DNA from: Bacteroidales bacterium
GTDB lineage: Bacteria; Bacteroidota; Bacteroidia; Bacteroidales; P3
Reading direction: 5' to 3'
Length of the DNA: 44,104 bases
NCBI GenBank assembly: GCA_017522065.1
Contig: JAFXAD010000026.1
Coordinates: 1 to 44,104 of the forward strand
The notes below the pieces were generated by a model. That model searched no databases, was not told where the DNA came from, and saw only the letters and a list, made by a program, of their open reading frames with translations. Position numbers and translations under genes: made by a program. Shown here piece after piece: positions 17,187 to 25,954 of the stretch. Positions within the stretch are counted from its first letter, which is position 1; each line of letters starts with the position of its first letter.

Positions 17187-17210
17187 CAACTTGAAACAAA
17201 TTAGGCAAAA

Positions 17211-17672
17211 ATGTCGTTAATCATTGGTATAGAATATTGTAAGCTCGACAACAACGGTCGCTTCAAACTGCCAATTGCTATAAAAAAGCAATTACAGGGC
17301 GAGGACTGCCGTTTTGTTATCAAGCCAAGCATCTATGCCGACTGCCTGGAACTATGGACCTATGCAAGTTTTGAAGCTGAAATCGAAAGACTCCAAAAAG
17401 AACTAAACCCCTACTCTATCGAAGACCGCAAGCTACTGCGAGTCCTCAGCGCTGGAAACATCGTCGAGATGGACACCAGCGACCGACTGGTAATCCCTAA
17501 CGAACAACGCATTCGTCTCAAATCTTCTAAAGACCTCGTCATCCAGTCTTACGGAAATTTCATGGAAATCTGGGACCACGACACTTACTGCCGCATCAAC
17601 GATAACGTCGATGGATACGCCGAAAAAATCGACGAACGGTTAGGGAGGGTCGACAATGAACCAGAAAAATAA
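17211..17672 (+). CDS. mraZ: Transcriptional regulator MraZ
   Basis: The 153-residue protein has two AbrB-like swapped-hairpin domains, each with a D-x-x-G/D-R-h-x-h-P motif: LDNNGRFKLP (residues 12-21) and MDTSDRLVIPNE (about 88-99). MraZ forms rings that bind DNA repeats in front of its own gene and controls the dcw operon. It is the first gene of the cluster and its last 17 bases overlap rsmH, so the two are translationally coupled. Candidate operator repeats lie about 90 bases upstream. Confidence 0.95.
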   Translation: MSLIIGIEYCKLDNNGRFKLPIAIKKQLQGEDCRFVIKPSIYADCLELWTYASFEAEIERLQKELNPYSIEDRKLLRVLSAGNIVEMDTSDRLVIPNEQRIRLKSSKDLVIQSYGNFMEIWDHDTYCRINDNVDGYAEKIDERLGRVDNEPEK

Positions 17673-18624
17673 CATCCTTCAGCCCTCAGCAAACATTCCG
17701 CACGCAACGGACTCCGCCTCACCTCAAACCTACCATCTGCCGGTGATGCTCGACGAGTGCATGGAGTGGCTCAACATCCAACCCGAAGGTACCTATGTCG
17801 ACGCAACTTTCGGTGGCGGCGGACACTCGCGCGCCATTCTCGCTCACCTCAACGAGAACGGACGACTTTTCGCTTTCGACCGCGACGCCGACGCGCTGAA
17901 AAACTCCATCGACGACCCCAGATTCTGCCTGATCAACGAAAACTTCATGTTCCTCAAGAATTACCTGCGTCTGCACGGCGTCCGACATGTCAACGGCATC
18001 ATTGCAGACCTCGGCATCTCCAGCCACCAGATCGACACCGCTGAAAGGGGGTTCTCCACTCGCATGGACGGCCCCCTCGACCTGCGCATGGACAGACGCG
18101 AAGGCTCTACCGCAGCCGAACTGGTAAACTCAGCATCGGAAGAGGAACTGACATGTATCTTCAAACTATACGGCGAACTGAACAACGCACGACTTTTGGC
18201 AAGGGACATCGTCTCTGCTCGCAAAAACGAACCCATCAGCACTACACGGCAACTGTGCCTGGCCGTCGGAAAACACCTCCCGCGCGGACGCGAAAACAAA
18301 ATCCTGGCCATGATTTTCCAGGCTCTCCGCATCGAAATCAACGGCGAACTGGAGGCTCTACGCGAATTGCTCTCTCAATCTGCCGACATACTCGTCACAG
18401 GAGGACGCATCTGCGTGATGTCCTACCACTCGCTGGAAGACCGACTGGTCAAGAACTTCCTCCGCTCAGGCAATTTCGAAGGCTCTTTGCAAAAGGACTT
18501 CTATGGCAACGTCATCGCTCCTCTACGTATGGTCTCTAAAGGACATATCTCTGCCTCTGAAAACGAACTCCTATCCAACAATCGCGCCCGCAGTGCAAAA
18601 CTAAGGGTGGGCGAAAAAATATAA
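17656..18624 (+). CDS. rsmH: 16S rRNA m4C1402 methyltransferase
   Basis: The 322-residue RsmH (MraW) methylates N4 of C1402 in 16S rRNA. AdoMet-binding motifs are seen: YVDATFGGGGHSRAIL (about residues 47-62), LFAFDRDADAL and IIADLGISSHQID (about 117-129). ERGFSTRMDGPLDLRMD and the C-terminal RIEINGELEAL and SYHSLEDRLVKNF are family signatures. The Gln- and Ser-rich first 25 residues before YHLPVMLDE are an extension on the usual start but the ATG has the mraZ overlap typical of this pair. FtsL follows 9 bases after the stop. Confidence 0.97.
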   Translation: MNQKNNILQPSANIPHATDSASPQTYHLPVMLDECMEWLNIQPEGTYVDATFGGGGHSRAILAHLNENGRLFAFDRDADALKNSIDDPRFCLINENFMFLKNYLRLHGVRHVNGIIADLGISSHQIDTAERGFSTRMDGPLDLRMDRREGSTAAELVNSASEEELTCIFKLYGELNNARLLARDIVSARKNEPISTTRQLCLAVGKHLPRGRENKILAMIFQALRIEINGELEALRELLSQSADILVTGGRICVMSYHSLEDRLVKNFLRSGNFEGSLQKDFYGNVIAPLRMVSKGHISASENELLSNNRARSAKLRVGEKI

Positions 18625-18633
18625 CGACTTCTC

Positions 18634-18975
18634 ATGGACAGCAGCAAACAACAGAAAAAGAAATGGGGACTGGCTCAAGTTTTGGGCGGCGACATGCTCG
18701 GATCTCGTATCGTCTTGAAGCAGATCCCGCTGTTGCTCATCATCCTTTCCGGATGCCTGCTCATGGTCGCCGTACGCTACAACGTCGAAAAATACAACAA
18801 GGAAAAGGACCGCCTGCAAAAGAAAGTCAGCTACATGCGCGAACAACGCGTACAGATGCAGAAACAATACCAAGAGTCTATCCGGATTTCGCGCATCGAC
18901 GAGGTCCTCGACACTATAGGTGTAGGACTGGTGCCAGGCCCTCCCTACGAAATAAAAATAATAGAAGATAAATAA
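18634..18975 (+). CDS. ftsL: FtsL-like divisome protein
   Basis: This 113-residue protein has a basic cytoplasmic start (KQQKKKWG), one membrane helix (IPLLLIILSGCLLMVAVRYNV, about 31-51) and a periplasmic coiled coil rich in Lys, Glu and Gln (NKEKDRLQKKVSYMREQRVQ). The topology and its place between rsmH and ftsI identify it as the FtsL counterpart, which joins the FtsQLB complex and activates FtsW/FtsI. Sequence similarity within this family is low, so the call rests on position and layout. The C-terminal IGVGLVPGPPYEIKII is typical of the Bacteroidales version. Confidence 0.85.
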   Translation: MDSSKQQKKKWGLAQVLGGDMLGSRIVLKQIPLLLIILSGCLLMVAVRYNVEKYNKEKDRLQKKVSYMREQRVQMQKQYQESIRISRIDEVLDTIGVGLVPGPPYEIKIIEDK

Positions 18976-18991
18976 TATAATAACTCACCTC

Positions 18992-21238
18992 ATGAAAGAC
19001 CGCTCTTCTCAAAGATCGAAAATCGCTCTGCTCTTCATCCTGCTTGTTGTAGGGTTCGGTGGCGCTTTGCTGTGGGCTTCCATCAAGGTGACTTGGATCG
19101 ACGGCGACATGTGGCGCAAACGTGCCGAAAAACTCACGAAAAACTATATCGACAAGAAAGCCCAACGCGGCAACATATACTCCGCCGACGGCAAAATACT
19201 GGCAACAACGGTGCCGGAATGCGACCTCTATCTCGACTTTGCCATCAGACCAGCGCGCGACAGCAAAGGCGAAATCAAATTCAAAAAGGACTCTAAAGAC
19301 ACCATTTTCGAAACCCCCATCGCCGACTCCAACTACACAAAATACATCGACTCCGTCTGCCTCATCCTGCACAATGCTTTCCCCGATTCGTCAGCAGCTT
19401 CGTTCAAGAAGCTTATCGACTCGAAACGCAACGCAAAAAAAAGGAGCGGTTGCATCCGAATCAAGCGGCATGTGCCCTACTCCGACTGGGACCGCATCTG
19501 CAAGCTGCCCGGATGGGGGCGCGGTGTGGTCAAATACGTCGACGGCAAGTCGGTCATTCACAACAAACGCTTCCATACCTATGGCAATCTGGCAGAAAGC
19601 GTCATCGGCTTCAACATCTCTTATCTTGAGGAAAAATATACCGGTCTCGAAGGCTACTACGACTCCATCCTGAGAGGTCGCGACGGAAGGCTGCTCTGCC
19701 GACGTCTGACCTGGGGCTCATGGATCCCTGTGGGACAAGGAACCATCACCGTCTCCGAGGGCGACAGCCTCCGCACCGACACCATCCCTGGCTACCCCGT
19801 GATCAACGGTCAGCACATCGTATCCACTATCGACACGCGCCTGCAGGACATCGCTCACTATTCGCTCGAACGTGCGCTCCGTCGCTACGGAAGCGATGCC
19901 GGATGCGCCATCCTCATCGAGGCCGAGACGGGAAATGTATTGGTTTGTTCGTCGCTCATTCTCGACACAACAGGCAGATATCTTGAAATGCCTTTCCGAA
20001 ACGTGGCTGTCTCTGACCTCTACGAACCGGGCTCCATATTCAAGCCCGTACTCTTGACAGCTATGTACGAAGACCCGTCTTTCACTCTCGAAAGGGACAT
20101 GATGCTCCCCGTCGGACGTAAGACTTTCAGCTCCAAAAGCAAGACCGTCGAAGACCATGACATCCCCAATGGTGAGTATCCGCTATGGAAGGCTGTGGCC
20201 GTATCGTCGAACGTGGCTTTCTGCGAACTGGCATGGCGCTTCTACAACAACCGCAGAGACAGCCTCTTCGCACAAGTAAGCCGCATCTTCCCTTACCAAA
20301 AACTCAACTGCGACATCGTCACCAACGAATTCAAATGCCACACCCACCCTCTGACCTACGACAACGACTTCCTGCGCTTCTGCTACGGCTACACGAGCTC
20401 TGTCTCTCCGCTGAGGATGGCTACTTTCTACAATGCTCTCGCCAACAAGGGGCGCATGGTGAAGCCTCGCTTCTGCCGCGGCGTCATCAAGAACGGCGAG
20501 CTTGTCGAACTCCCAACCGAAGTCATCAACGAACACATCTGCTCGGTCGAGACCGCCGAGACCTTGCGCGACTTGCTGATTGGCGTTGTGGAAGGCGGTA
20601 CCGGCGACAACATCAAGAACGACACCTACAGCATTGCCGGAAAAACCGGCACCGCAGTGACTTCGCCCAACGCACCGACGAGCAACGCCACTTTCGTCGG
20701 ATTCTTCCCTGCCGACAAGCCCAAATATACTTGCCTTGTCATGATGCAGAACATACGAATGTTTGGACGTAATGCCGCTCCCGTGTTCCAAGACATTGCC
20801 GACTGCGTGGTGTCTCTCGACAAGGAACTGGACTGCAGACCGACCATCAAGAAAATGGCCGAACTACGAAAAAAAGACAACTCCGCTGTCTCTTCCTACC
20901 CGCTCCCCACAGTCAACAAGGCTCCTCAAGCCGCCGTACGCCTGGCCCACAGGCGACTCGGACTGAACTACAGCAACATAAGCAGACAGTCGGTTTGGTG
21001 TACTTTTGTCGACAATAACGACGAATTGGGAACTAAGGCTGCCTACGTTCCCTACTCCCCGCCACGAGGACAAGTGCCGAACTGCTACGGAATGACTATC
21101 AAGGATGCCTTGCTGCTCTGCCGTAGCATGGGCATCGACGTCTCCTACGAAGGATACGGAAAGGTGGTCTCGCAAGAACCAAAGTCCAGAACTCCTTTGA
21201 CGAAAAACACCAAAGTGCATCTGATACTGAGAAACTAA
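18992..21238 (+). CDS. ftsI: Septal peptidoglycan transpeptidase FtsI with PASTA domain
   Basis: The 748-residue class B penicillin-binding protein cross-links septal peptidoglycan with FtsW. After a basic tail comes a membrane anchor (IALLFILLVVGFGGALLW), then the pedestal domain with RGNIYSADGKILA. The transpeptidase has SIFK (catalytic Ser about 348), SSN (about 405) and KTGTA (about 551). The end (from about 685, RGQVPNCYGMTIKDALLLC) is a single PASTA domain, usual for Bacteroidota FtsI but absent from the enterobacterial form. Spacing from ftsL is 16 bases. Confidence 0.96.
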   Translation: MKDRSSQRSKIALLFILLVVGFGGALLWASIKVTWIDGDMWRKRAEKLTKNYIDKKAQRGNIYSADGKILATTVPECDLYLDFAIRPARDSKGEIKFKKDSKDTIFETPIADSNYTKYIDSVCLILHNAFPDSSAASFKKLIDSKRNAKKRSGCIRIKRHVPYSDWDRICKLPGWGRGVVKYVDGKSVIHNKRFHTYGNLAESVIGFNISYLEEKYTGLEGYYDSILRGRDGRLLCRRLTWGSWIPVGQGTITVSEGDSLRTDTIPGYPVINGQHIVSTIDTRLQDIAHYSLERALRRYGSDAGCAILIEAETGNVLVCSSLILDTTGRYLEMPFRNVAVSDLYEPGSIFKPVLLTAMYEDPSFTLERDMMLPVGRKTFSSKSKTVEDHDIPNGEYPLWKAVAVSSNVAFCELAWRFYNNRRDSLFAQVSRIFPYQKLNCDIVTNEFKCHTHPLTYDNDFLRFCYGYTSSVSPLRMATFYNALANKGRMVKPRFCRGVIKNGELVELPTEVINEHICSVETAETLRDLLIGVVEGGTGDNIKNDTYSIAGKTGTAVTSPNAPTSNATFVGFFPADKPKYTCLVMMQNIRMFGRNAAPVFQDIADCVVSLDKELDCRPTIKKMAELRKKDNSAVSSYPLPTVNKAPQAAVRLAHRRLGLNYSNISRQSVWCTFVDNNDELGTKAAYVPYSPPRGQVPNCYGMTIKDALLLCRSMGIDVSYEGYGKVVSQEPKSRTPLTKNTKVHLILRN

Positions 21239-21300
21239 ACAACAACGGCTAAATCACAGAACCCAAAACATATCAACATAATCATATTAACAGAAGAAAA

Positions 21301-22779
21301 GTGAAAATAAAAGATATACTATATAATATAGAATACACTGCTTTCGCCGAAGGCAAGGAATGCTGCGTCGACGACCGCAACATCAAAAGCATCGTCTTCG
21401 ACTCGCGCAAGGCTTGCGAAGGCTCCATTTTCGTCGCTCAAAAGGGTGTTCATGTCGACGGACACAACTACATCTCCACCGCCATCGAGAACGGTTGCAA
21501 TACCGTCATCTGCCAAGACTTGCCCGCCAACCAGCCCAAAGGGGTTTGCTTTGTCAAAGTGGCCAATTCCGACATCGCTCTTGGAAAGGCGGCATCCAAC
21601 TTCTATGGCAACCCCTCGGAAAAACTCAAACTGATAGGCATTACCGGCACCAACGGCAAGACCACCACGGTGACTCTGCTGCACCACATGATGCGCAAAC
21701 TCGGCGTCCACGCTGGTCTGCTCTCCACAATAGTCAACATGGTTGACGACGAGGAATTCCCTGCCACTCATACAACCCCCGATGCCGTTGAGCTCAACTC
21801 GCTTCTGGCCCGGATGGTGGAAATGGGTTGCGAATACTGCTTCATGGAGGTCAGCTCACACGCCCTGGTGCAGAACCGCGTTGCTGGCATCAGCTTCGCC
21901 GGTGCCATTTTCAGCAACATCACTCACGACCACCTCGACTACCACAAGACGATGGCCAATTATATTGCAGCCAAAAAACTGCTCTTCGACAACCTGCCGG
22001 AGTCGGCCTTCGCTCTCACCAACATCGACGACAAGAACGGACTCGTCATGGTGCAGAACTGCCGCGCCAAAGTCAAAACTTACAGCCTCCAGACTGTCGC
22101 CGATTTCCGTTGCAAGATAATTGAAAGCAGCATCCACGGACAGCAACTCCAACTTAGCGTCTACGCCGGCAAACCTCTCGAATTCTGGACCTCGCTCGTC
22201 GGACGGTTCAATGCTTACAACATCACCGCCATCGTCGCCACCGCCATCCTTTGCGGATTCGACTACGAGGAGACGCTGCGCGTGGCCAGCTCGCTGCACG
22301 CTGCTCCAGGACGCTTCCAATACCTGCACGGCAAAGGCATTACCGCCATCGTCGACTATGCTCACACTCCCGACGCACTGCAAAACGTAATCGACACCAT
22401 CAACGACGTGCGCTCAAAACAGCAGAACCTGATTGTCGTCGTCGGATGCGGTGGCGACCGCGACCCGCTCAAGAGACCCATAATGGCTCGCATTGCCGCC
22501 AGCGGCTCTGACCATCTGGTGCTCACCTCTGACAACCCTCGCACCGAAGACCCCGAGGCTATTCTCAACAGCATGGAAGAGGGCCTCTCCGACGAGCAGC
22601 GCGCAAAAACCGTTCGTATAACCGACCGCCGACAGGCCATAAAGACCGCCACCATGATGGCTCACGAAGGCGACATCATCCTTATCGCCGGCAAAGGCCA
22701 CGAGACCTATCAGGAAATCAACAACGTGCGCCATCATTTCGACGACTCGGAAGAAGTACGCAAACTATTGAATGATTGA
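21301..22779 (+). CDS. murE: UDP-MurNAc-L-Ala-D-Glu:meso-diaminopimelate ligase
   Basis: The 492-residue cytoplasmic ligase adds the third residue of the peptidoglycan stem peptide using ATP. The start is GTG (21301). The ATP-binding loop GITGTNGKTTT is at about residues 112-122. The specificity motif DNPRTEDP begins at residue 411; DNPR is the mark of meso-diaminopimelate ligases as opposed to lysine ligases, so the wall is A1-gamma. The C-terminal Mur-ligase domain is complete (IVDYAHTPDALQNV, GCGGDRDPLKRPIM), which makes a contrast with the murD remnant further on. Confidence 0.97.
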   Translation: MKIKDILYNIEYTAFAEGKECCVDDRNIKSIVFDSRKACEGSIFVAQKGVHVDGHNYISTAIENGCNTVICQDLPANQPKGVCFVKVANSDIALGKAASNFYGNPSEKLKLIGITGTNGKTTTVTLLHHMMRKLGVHAGLLSTIVNMVDDEEFPATHTTPDAVELNSLLARMVEMGCEYCFMEVSSHALVQNRVAGISFAGAIFSNITHDHLDYHKTMANYIAAKKLLFDNLPESAFALTNIDDKNGLVMVQNCRAKVKTYSLQTVADFRCKIIESSIHGQQLQLSVYAGKPLEFWTSLVGRFNAYNITAIVATAILCGFDYEETLRVASSLHAAPGRFQYLHGKGITAIVDYAHTPDALQNVIDTINDVRSKQQNLIVVVGCGGDRDPLKRPIMARIAASGSDHLVLTSDNPRTEDPEAILNSMEEGLSDEQRAKTVRITDRRQAIKTATMMAHEGDIILIAGKGHETYQEINNVRHHFDDSEEVRKLLND

Positions 22780-22831
22780 AAATCCATTATCGCCCATTAT
22801 ACCATAAACCTCAAAAACCAAACCCTATCAC

Positions 22832-24109
22832 ATGTTATATTATCTCTTCAACTGGTTAGACAAAGCCTTCGACTTCCCCGGTGCAGGTGTGTTTCAATAC
22901 ATCTCTTTCCGAGCAGCCATGTCGGTAATAACATCTCTGATTATCATGCTGATTCTCGGAAAACCGTTCATCAAATGGCTCAAAAAGAAACAAATCGGCG
23001 AAACCGTCCGCAACCTTGGTCTCGAAGGACAGAAGGAGAAAGAAGGCACCCCAACTATGGGTGGACTGCTTATTCTTGCCGCTATCATTATACCGACTCT
23101 GCTCTTCGCCAAACTTGACAACATCTACGTGCTCATAATGCTCGGCACCACCGTCTGGCTTGGCTTGATAGGTTTTCTTGACGACTACATTAAAGTGTTC
23201 AAAAAGCACAAGGAAGGTCTGCGTGGAAAATACAAAGTCATCGGACAGGTCGTGCTGGGACTTGTTGTCGGACTGCTTATTATGTACCATCCCGACATAA
23301 CAATCAAAGAGTCCTCCTCTGTAGAAAGCTATGTCGCCTCGCACAACATCAACATCGAAGACAACTTCGAACGTGCCAAAAACGAGATGAGCCAAGACCC
23401 TGTCAAATCAACCAAAACGACTATTCCTTTCGTCAAAAACCACGAACTCGACTACGCAAAAATCATTACTTGGATGGGCGATTGGGCAAACAACTGGGTT
23501 TGGCTTGTATATGTGCTGATTGTCATCCTTGTGGTCACTGCAACGTCGAACGGGGCCAACCTCACCGACGGTATTGACGGTCTGGCGACAGGCACTTCGG
23601 CCATTGTGGGCTCCACTTTCGCCATCCTCGCTTGGGTATCGGGCAACATAATCTTCGCCAACTATCTGAACATCATGTTCCTCCCGAACATTGGAGAATT
23701 GGCTATCTTCATTACCGCCTTTGTCGGTGCCACCCTGGGATTCCTCTGGTACAACACCCACCCTGCCGAAATATTCATGGGCGACACCGGTTCGCTGACC
23801 ATCGGAGGCATCATCGCCGTTTTCGCCCTGCTGATTCGCAAGGAACTTCTGATTCCTATCGTATGCGGAATATTCCTGATTGAAAGCCTGTCTGTCATCA
23901 TACAGACCTCCGGATGCAAGATTTACCGTCGCCGCCACAAGCTGCCCGCAAGCGTCGCCGTGCCGGTCGAAAAGAGACCCTTCCTCATGACTCCTCTGCA
24001 TCACCACTATCAGAAAAAAGGCATCCCCGAAGAGAAAATCGTCACGCGCTTCTACCTTGTCGGCATCATTCTCGCCATCATCAGCATTGTAACTTTCAAA
24101 CTCCGATAA
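22832..24109 (+). CDS. mraY: Phospho-MurNAc-pentapeptide transferase
   Basis: The 425-residue integral membrane enzyme attaches the MurNAc-pentapeptide to undecaprenyl phosphate, making lipid I. About ten membrane helices are evident. Catalytic loops are intact: the DD pair in IGFLDDYIKV, ANLTDGIDGLA (about residues 242-252) and FMGDTGSLTIGG, and the His-rich MTPLHHHYQKKG near the C terminus. A polar insertion of roughly 60 residues (SSSVESYVASHN to KNHELDYAKI), typical of Bacteroidota MraY, lies in a periplasmic loop. The murD remnant starts 47 bases downstream. Confidence 0.97.
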   Translation: MLYYLFNWLDKAFDFPGAGVFQYISFRAAMSVITSLIIMLILGKPFIKWLKKKQIGETVRNLGLEGQKEKEGTPTMGGLLILAAIIIPTLLFAKLDNIYVLIMLGTTVWLGLIGFLDDYIKVFKKHKEGLRGKYKVIGQVVLGLVVGLLIMYHPDITIKESSSVESYVASHNINIEDNFERAKNEMSQDPVKSTKTTIPFVKNHELDYAKIITWMGDWANNWVWLVYVLIVILVVTATSNGANLTDGIDGLATGTSAIVGSTFAILAWVSGNIIFANYLNIMFLPNIGELAIFITAFVGATLGFLWYNTHPAEIFMGDTGSLTIGGIIAVFALLIRKELLIPIVCGIFLIESLSVIIQTSGCKIYRRRHKLPASVAVPVEKRPFLMTPLHHHYQKKGIPEEKIVTRFYLVGIILAIISIVTFKLR

Positions 24110-24156
24110 TATCCAAACCATAAAATTTTAACCTTCATATAATCATCTTTGAAATC

Positions 24157-24702
24157 ATGTACGAAGCATTAGCAACACAAGGAAAATCATCTGTCCATTC
24201 CGGATTGGCCGGCATTGACAGCGCCAAACTCAAAAAACTACGTAGCAGCCACTTGAAAGAGTGCTTCAACCTCATCGACGAGATGCGCCACAAACTCGAA
24301 TTTGTGGCCCGCATCAAAGGCGTATCTTTCATCGACGATGCTGCATCGCGCAACGTCATGTCCACATGGTATGCGCTCGAGACCATCGAGGGCAAAGCCA
24401 TCTGGATAGCAAACGGCGCCGCACCGTCAGCCAACAACGTCTCCCAGCTGAAACGCCTCCACAGCCTGGCCGCACAGAAAGTACAGGCCATCATCACTTT
24501 AGGCAACAGCTCGGTGTACGAACTCGTATTTGGCGACGCCAACATCAAGGTCTGCTCGGTCGAAACCATAGGCGAGGCTGTATCGAAAGCTTTCTACAGC
24601 TGCTCCGAAAACATGAAAGTGCTTTTCTCGCCAGCAGTCGAGAACGGAATCTCGTACGAGACTCAGGGCGACTCATTCAAACACGAAGTCAACGAATTAT
24701 AA
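24157..24702 (+). CDS. MurD remnant: C-terminal domain only, substrate residues lost
   Basis: This 181-residue frame occupies the murD position, between mraY and ftsW. It aligns with the end of MurD only: SSVHSGLAG (11-19) with the helix closing the central domain, and HKLEFVARIKGVSFIDD (45-61) with the start of the C-terminal domain. The N-terminal UDP-binding domain and the ATP-binding domain with GKTT are absent; only 47 bases separate it from mraY. Residues that hold substrate in true MurD are changed: IxDSKATNV reads IDDAASRNV (59-67), so the Lys and Thr are Ala and Arg; GGxDKGxD reads NGAAPSANN (86-94); and SPACASFDxF reads SPAVENGISY (158-167). It cannot be a ligase. Still, the frame is open, codon use is like its neighbours, and its TAA abuts the ftsW ATG, so it is probably translated. 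A structural or regulatory role is possible but unproved. Confidence 0.88.
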   Translation: MYEALATQGKSSVHSGLAGIDSAKLKKLRSSHLKECFNLIDEMRHKLEFVARIKGVSFIDDAASRNVMSTWYALETIEGKAIWIANGAAPSANNVSQLKRLHSLAAQKVQAIITLGNSSVYELVFGDANIKVCSVETIGEAVSKAFYSCSENMKVLFSPAVENGISYETQGDSFKHEVNEL

Positions 24703-25923
24703 ATGGCCACAGAGAAGAAAGACATATCACGCAAACTCCTCAACCCCTTCAAGGGCGACAGGGCCATCTGGTTCATCTTCCTGGTGCTGGCCATCATTTC
24801 GCTCGTGTCGGTCTATAGCTCGGTAGGCTACACGGCCGTCATATCCGACACCACACCTCTGAAGGCCCTTATGAGACACATGCTTTTTGTCGGTGCCTCC
24901 TTCATCCTTGTCATCCTTATGTCTAATTTCGACTACCGCAAGTTCTCCGGCTTGTCGTGGTTTGGCTTCCTTATCTCTGTAACGCTCCTCGTCATCGTTC
25001 TTGTAATCGGACACAAGGACAATGCCGCCGGCTCGGGCATGAGCCGCTGGATATACATACCGCTCATCGGACGCTTCCAGCCGTCCGAATTTGCCAAAGT
25101 CATCATCATCATCTATCTGGCACGACTGTTGGCGCAGGAGAAGGCCACTCTGCACGAGTGGACCACTCTTAGGAAAATTCTTATCCCAGTATTCGCAATC
25201 ATCGGACTCATCATCTTCGACAACCTGTCTACAGCCTTCATCATCTTCTGTGTATGCTATGCTATGCTTCGACTTACAACAGTAAGCAAAAAACAACTAT
25301 GGCTGACAATATTAGTATTGGTCACTACAGGTCTTCTCGCCATTCTCATAACCGACAAGCTCGACCTTAAATTCATGGAACGAGCCAACACTTGGACAAG
25401 CCGTATCGACAAATGGCTCAACTTCGACGAGGAGCAGCTCTCGCAAGAGTCCATGGCGCGAATGGCCGTCGCCTCCGGACGCTTCGTCGGTGTAGGTGTC
25501 GGGTCGACCATACAGGCTCGTCTGATGACTCAAGCCAACAACGACATGATTTACGCAATCATCGTCGAAGAGACTGGAATGCTCGGCGGCGCACTGGTAT
25601 TCCTGCTCTACCTCTTCCTCTACATCCGCTGCATTCGCATCGCCTGGCGATGCAAAGGCGACTTCGGCCGAATGACGGTGGTGGGCTTAGGCACGCTCAT
25701 TTTCATTCAGGCTTCCATCCACATGTGCGTCTCTGTGGGCGCTCTGCCCGTAACAGGACAAACGCTCCCCTTCATCAGTTCGGGCGGATCGGCTTACCTC
25801 TGCATGGGCCTTGCCCTTGGCGTAATCCAATCCGTTGCCTACGACGTGAACAAGAGCGAATCCAAAAACACCATTCCCGAAACAAACGGCAACAAAGCAA
25901 CAAGCGACGAAAAAACAATATAA
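24703..25923 (+). CDS. ftsW: Septal peptidoglycan glycosyltransferase
   Basis: The 406-residue SEDS protein has ten predicted membrane helices and polymerises lipid II at the septum with FtsI. Family features: an early VYSSVGYTA, the catalytic-region PLIGRFQPSEFAK after helix 4, a long periplasmic loop with RMAVASGRFVGVG and NDMIYAIIVEETGMLG, and TLPFISSGGSAYLCMG near the C terminus. The ATG follows the murD remnant stop with no gap, suggesting coupled translation. The tail (about 20 polar residues) is cytoplasmic. Confidence 0.96.
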   Translation: MATEKKDISRKLLNPFKGDRAIWFIFLVLAIISLVSVYSSVGYTAVISDTTPLKALMRHMLFVGASFILVILMSNFDYRKFSGLSWFGFLISVTLLVIVLVIGHKDNAAGSGMSRWIYIPLIGRFQPSEFAKVIIIIYLARLLAQEKATLHEWTTLRKILIPVFAIIGLIIFDNLSTAFIIFCVCYAMLRLTTVSKKQLWLTILVLVTTGLLAILITDKLDLKFMERANTWTSRIDKWLNFDEEQLSQESMARMAVASGRFVGVGVGSTIQARLMTQANNDMIYAIIVEETGMLGGALVFLLYLFLYIRCIRIAWRCKGDFGRMTVVGLGTLIFIQASIHMCVSVGALPVTGQTLPFISSGGSAYLCMGLALGVIQSVAYDVNKSESKNTIPETNGNKATSDEKTI

Positions 25924-25954
25924 ATACTCTATAAAAATTAACCTTAATTACACA

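Larger units (their letters stand above)
16779..17210. other. Divergent intergenic region before the dcw cluster
   Basis: These 432 bases separate the leftward peptidase from rightward mraZ and hold no gene. They contain the peptidase promoter (16869-16899), an inverted repeat with paired TGGAT motifs (17108-17129), a possible mraZ -7 element (17179-17186) and several A/T tracts. Confidence 0.7.

Noticed and set aside
23281-23480. Polar stretch in MraY as an intein or foreign insertion
   Set aside because: It lacks intein motifs and fits the extra periplasmic loop usual in Bacteroidota MraY.
24110-24156. A frameshifted murD N-terminal half hidden upstream of the remnant
   Set aside because: Only 47 bases lie between the mraY stop and the remnant start, and mraY itself is complete, so no missing half can be present.
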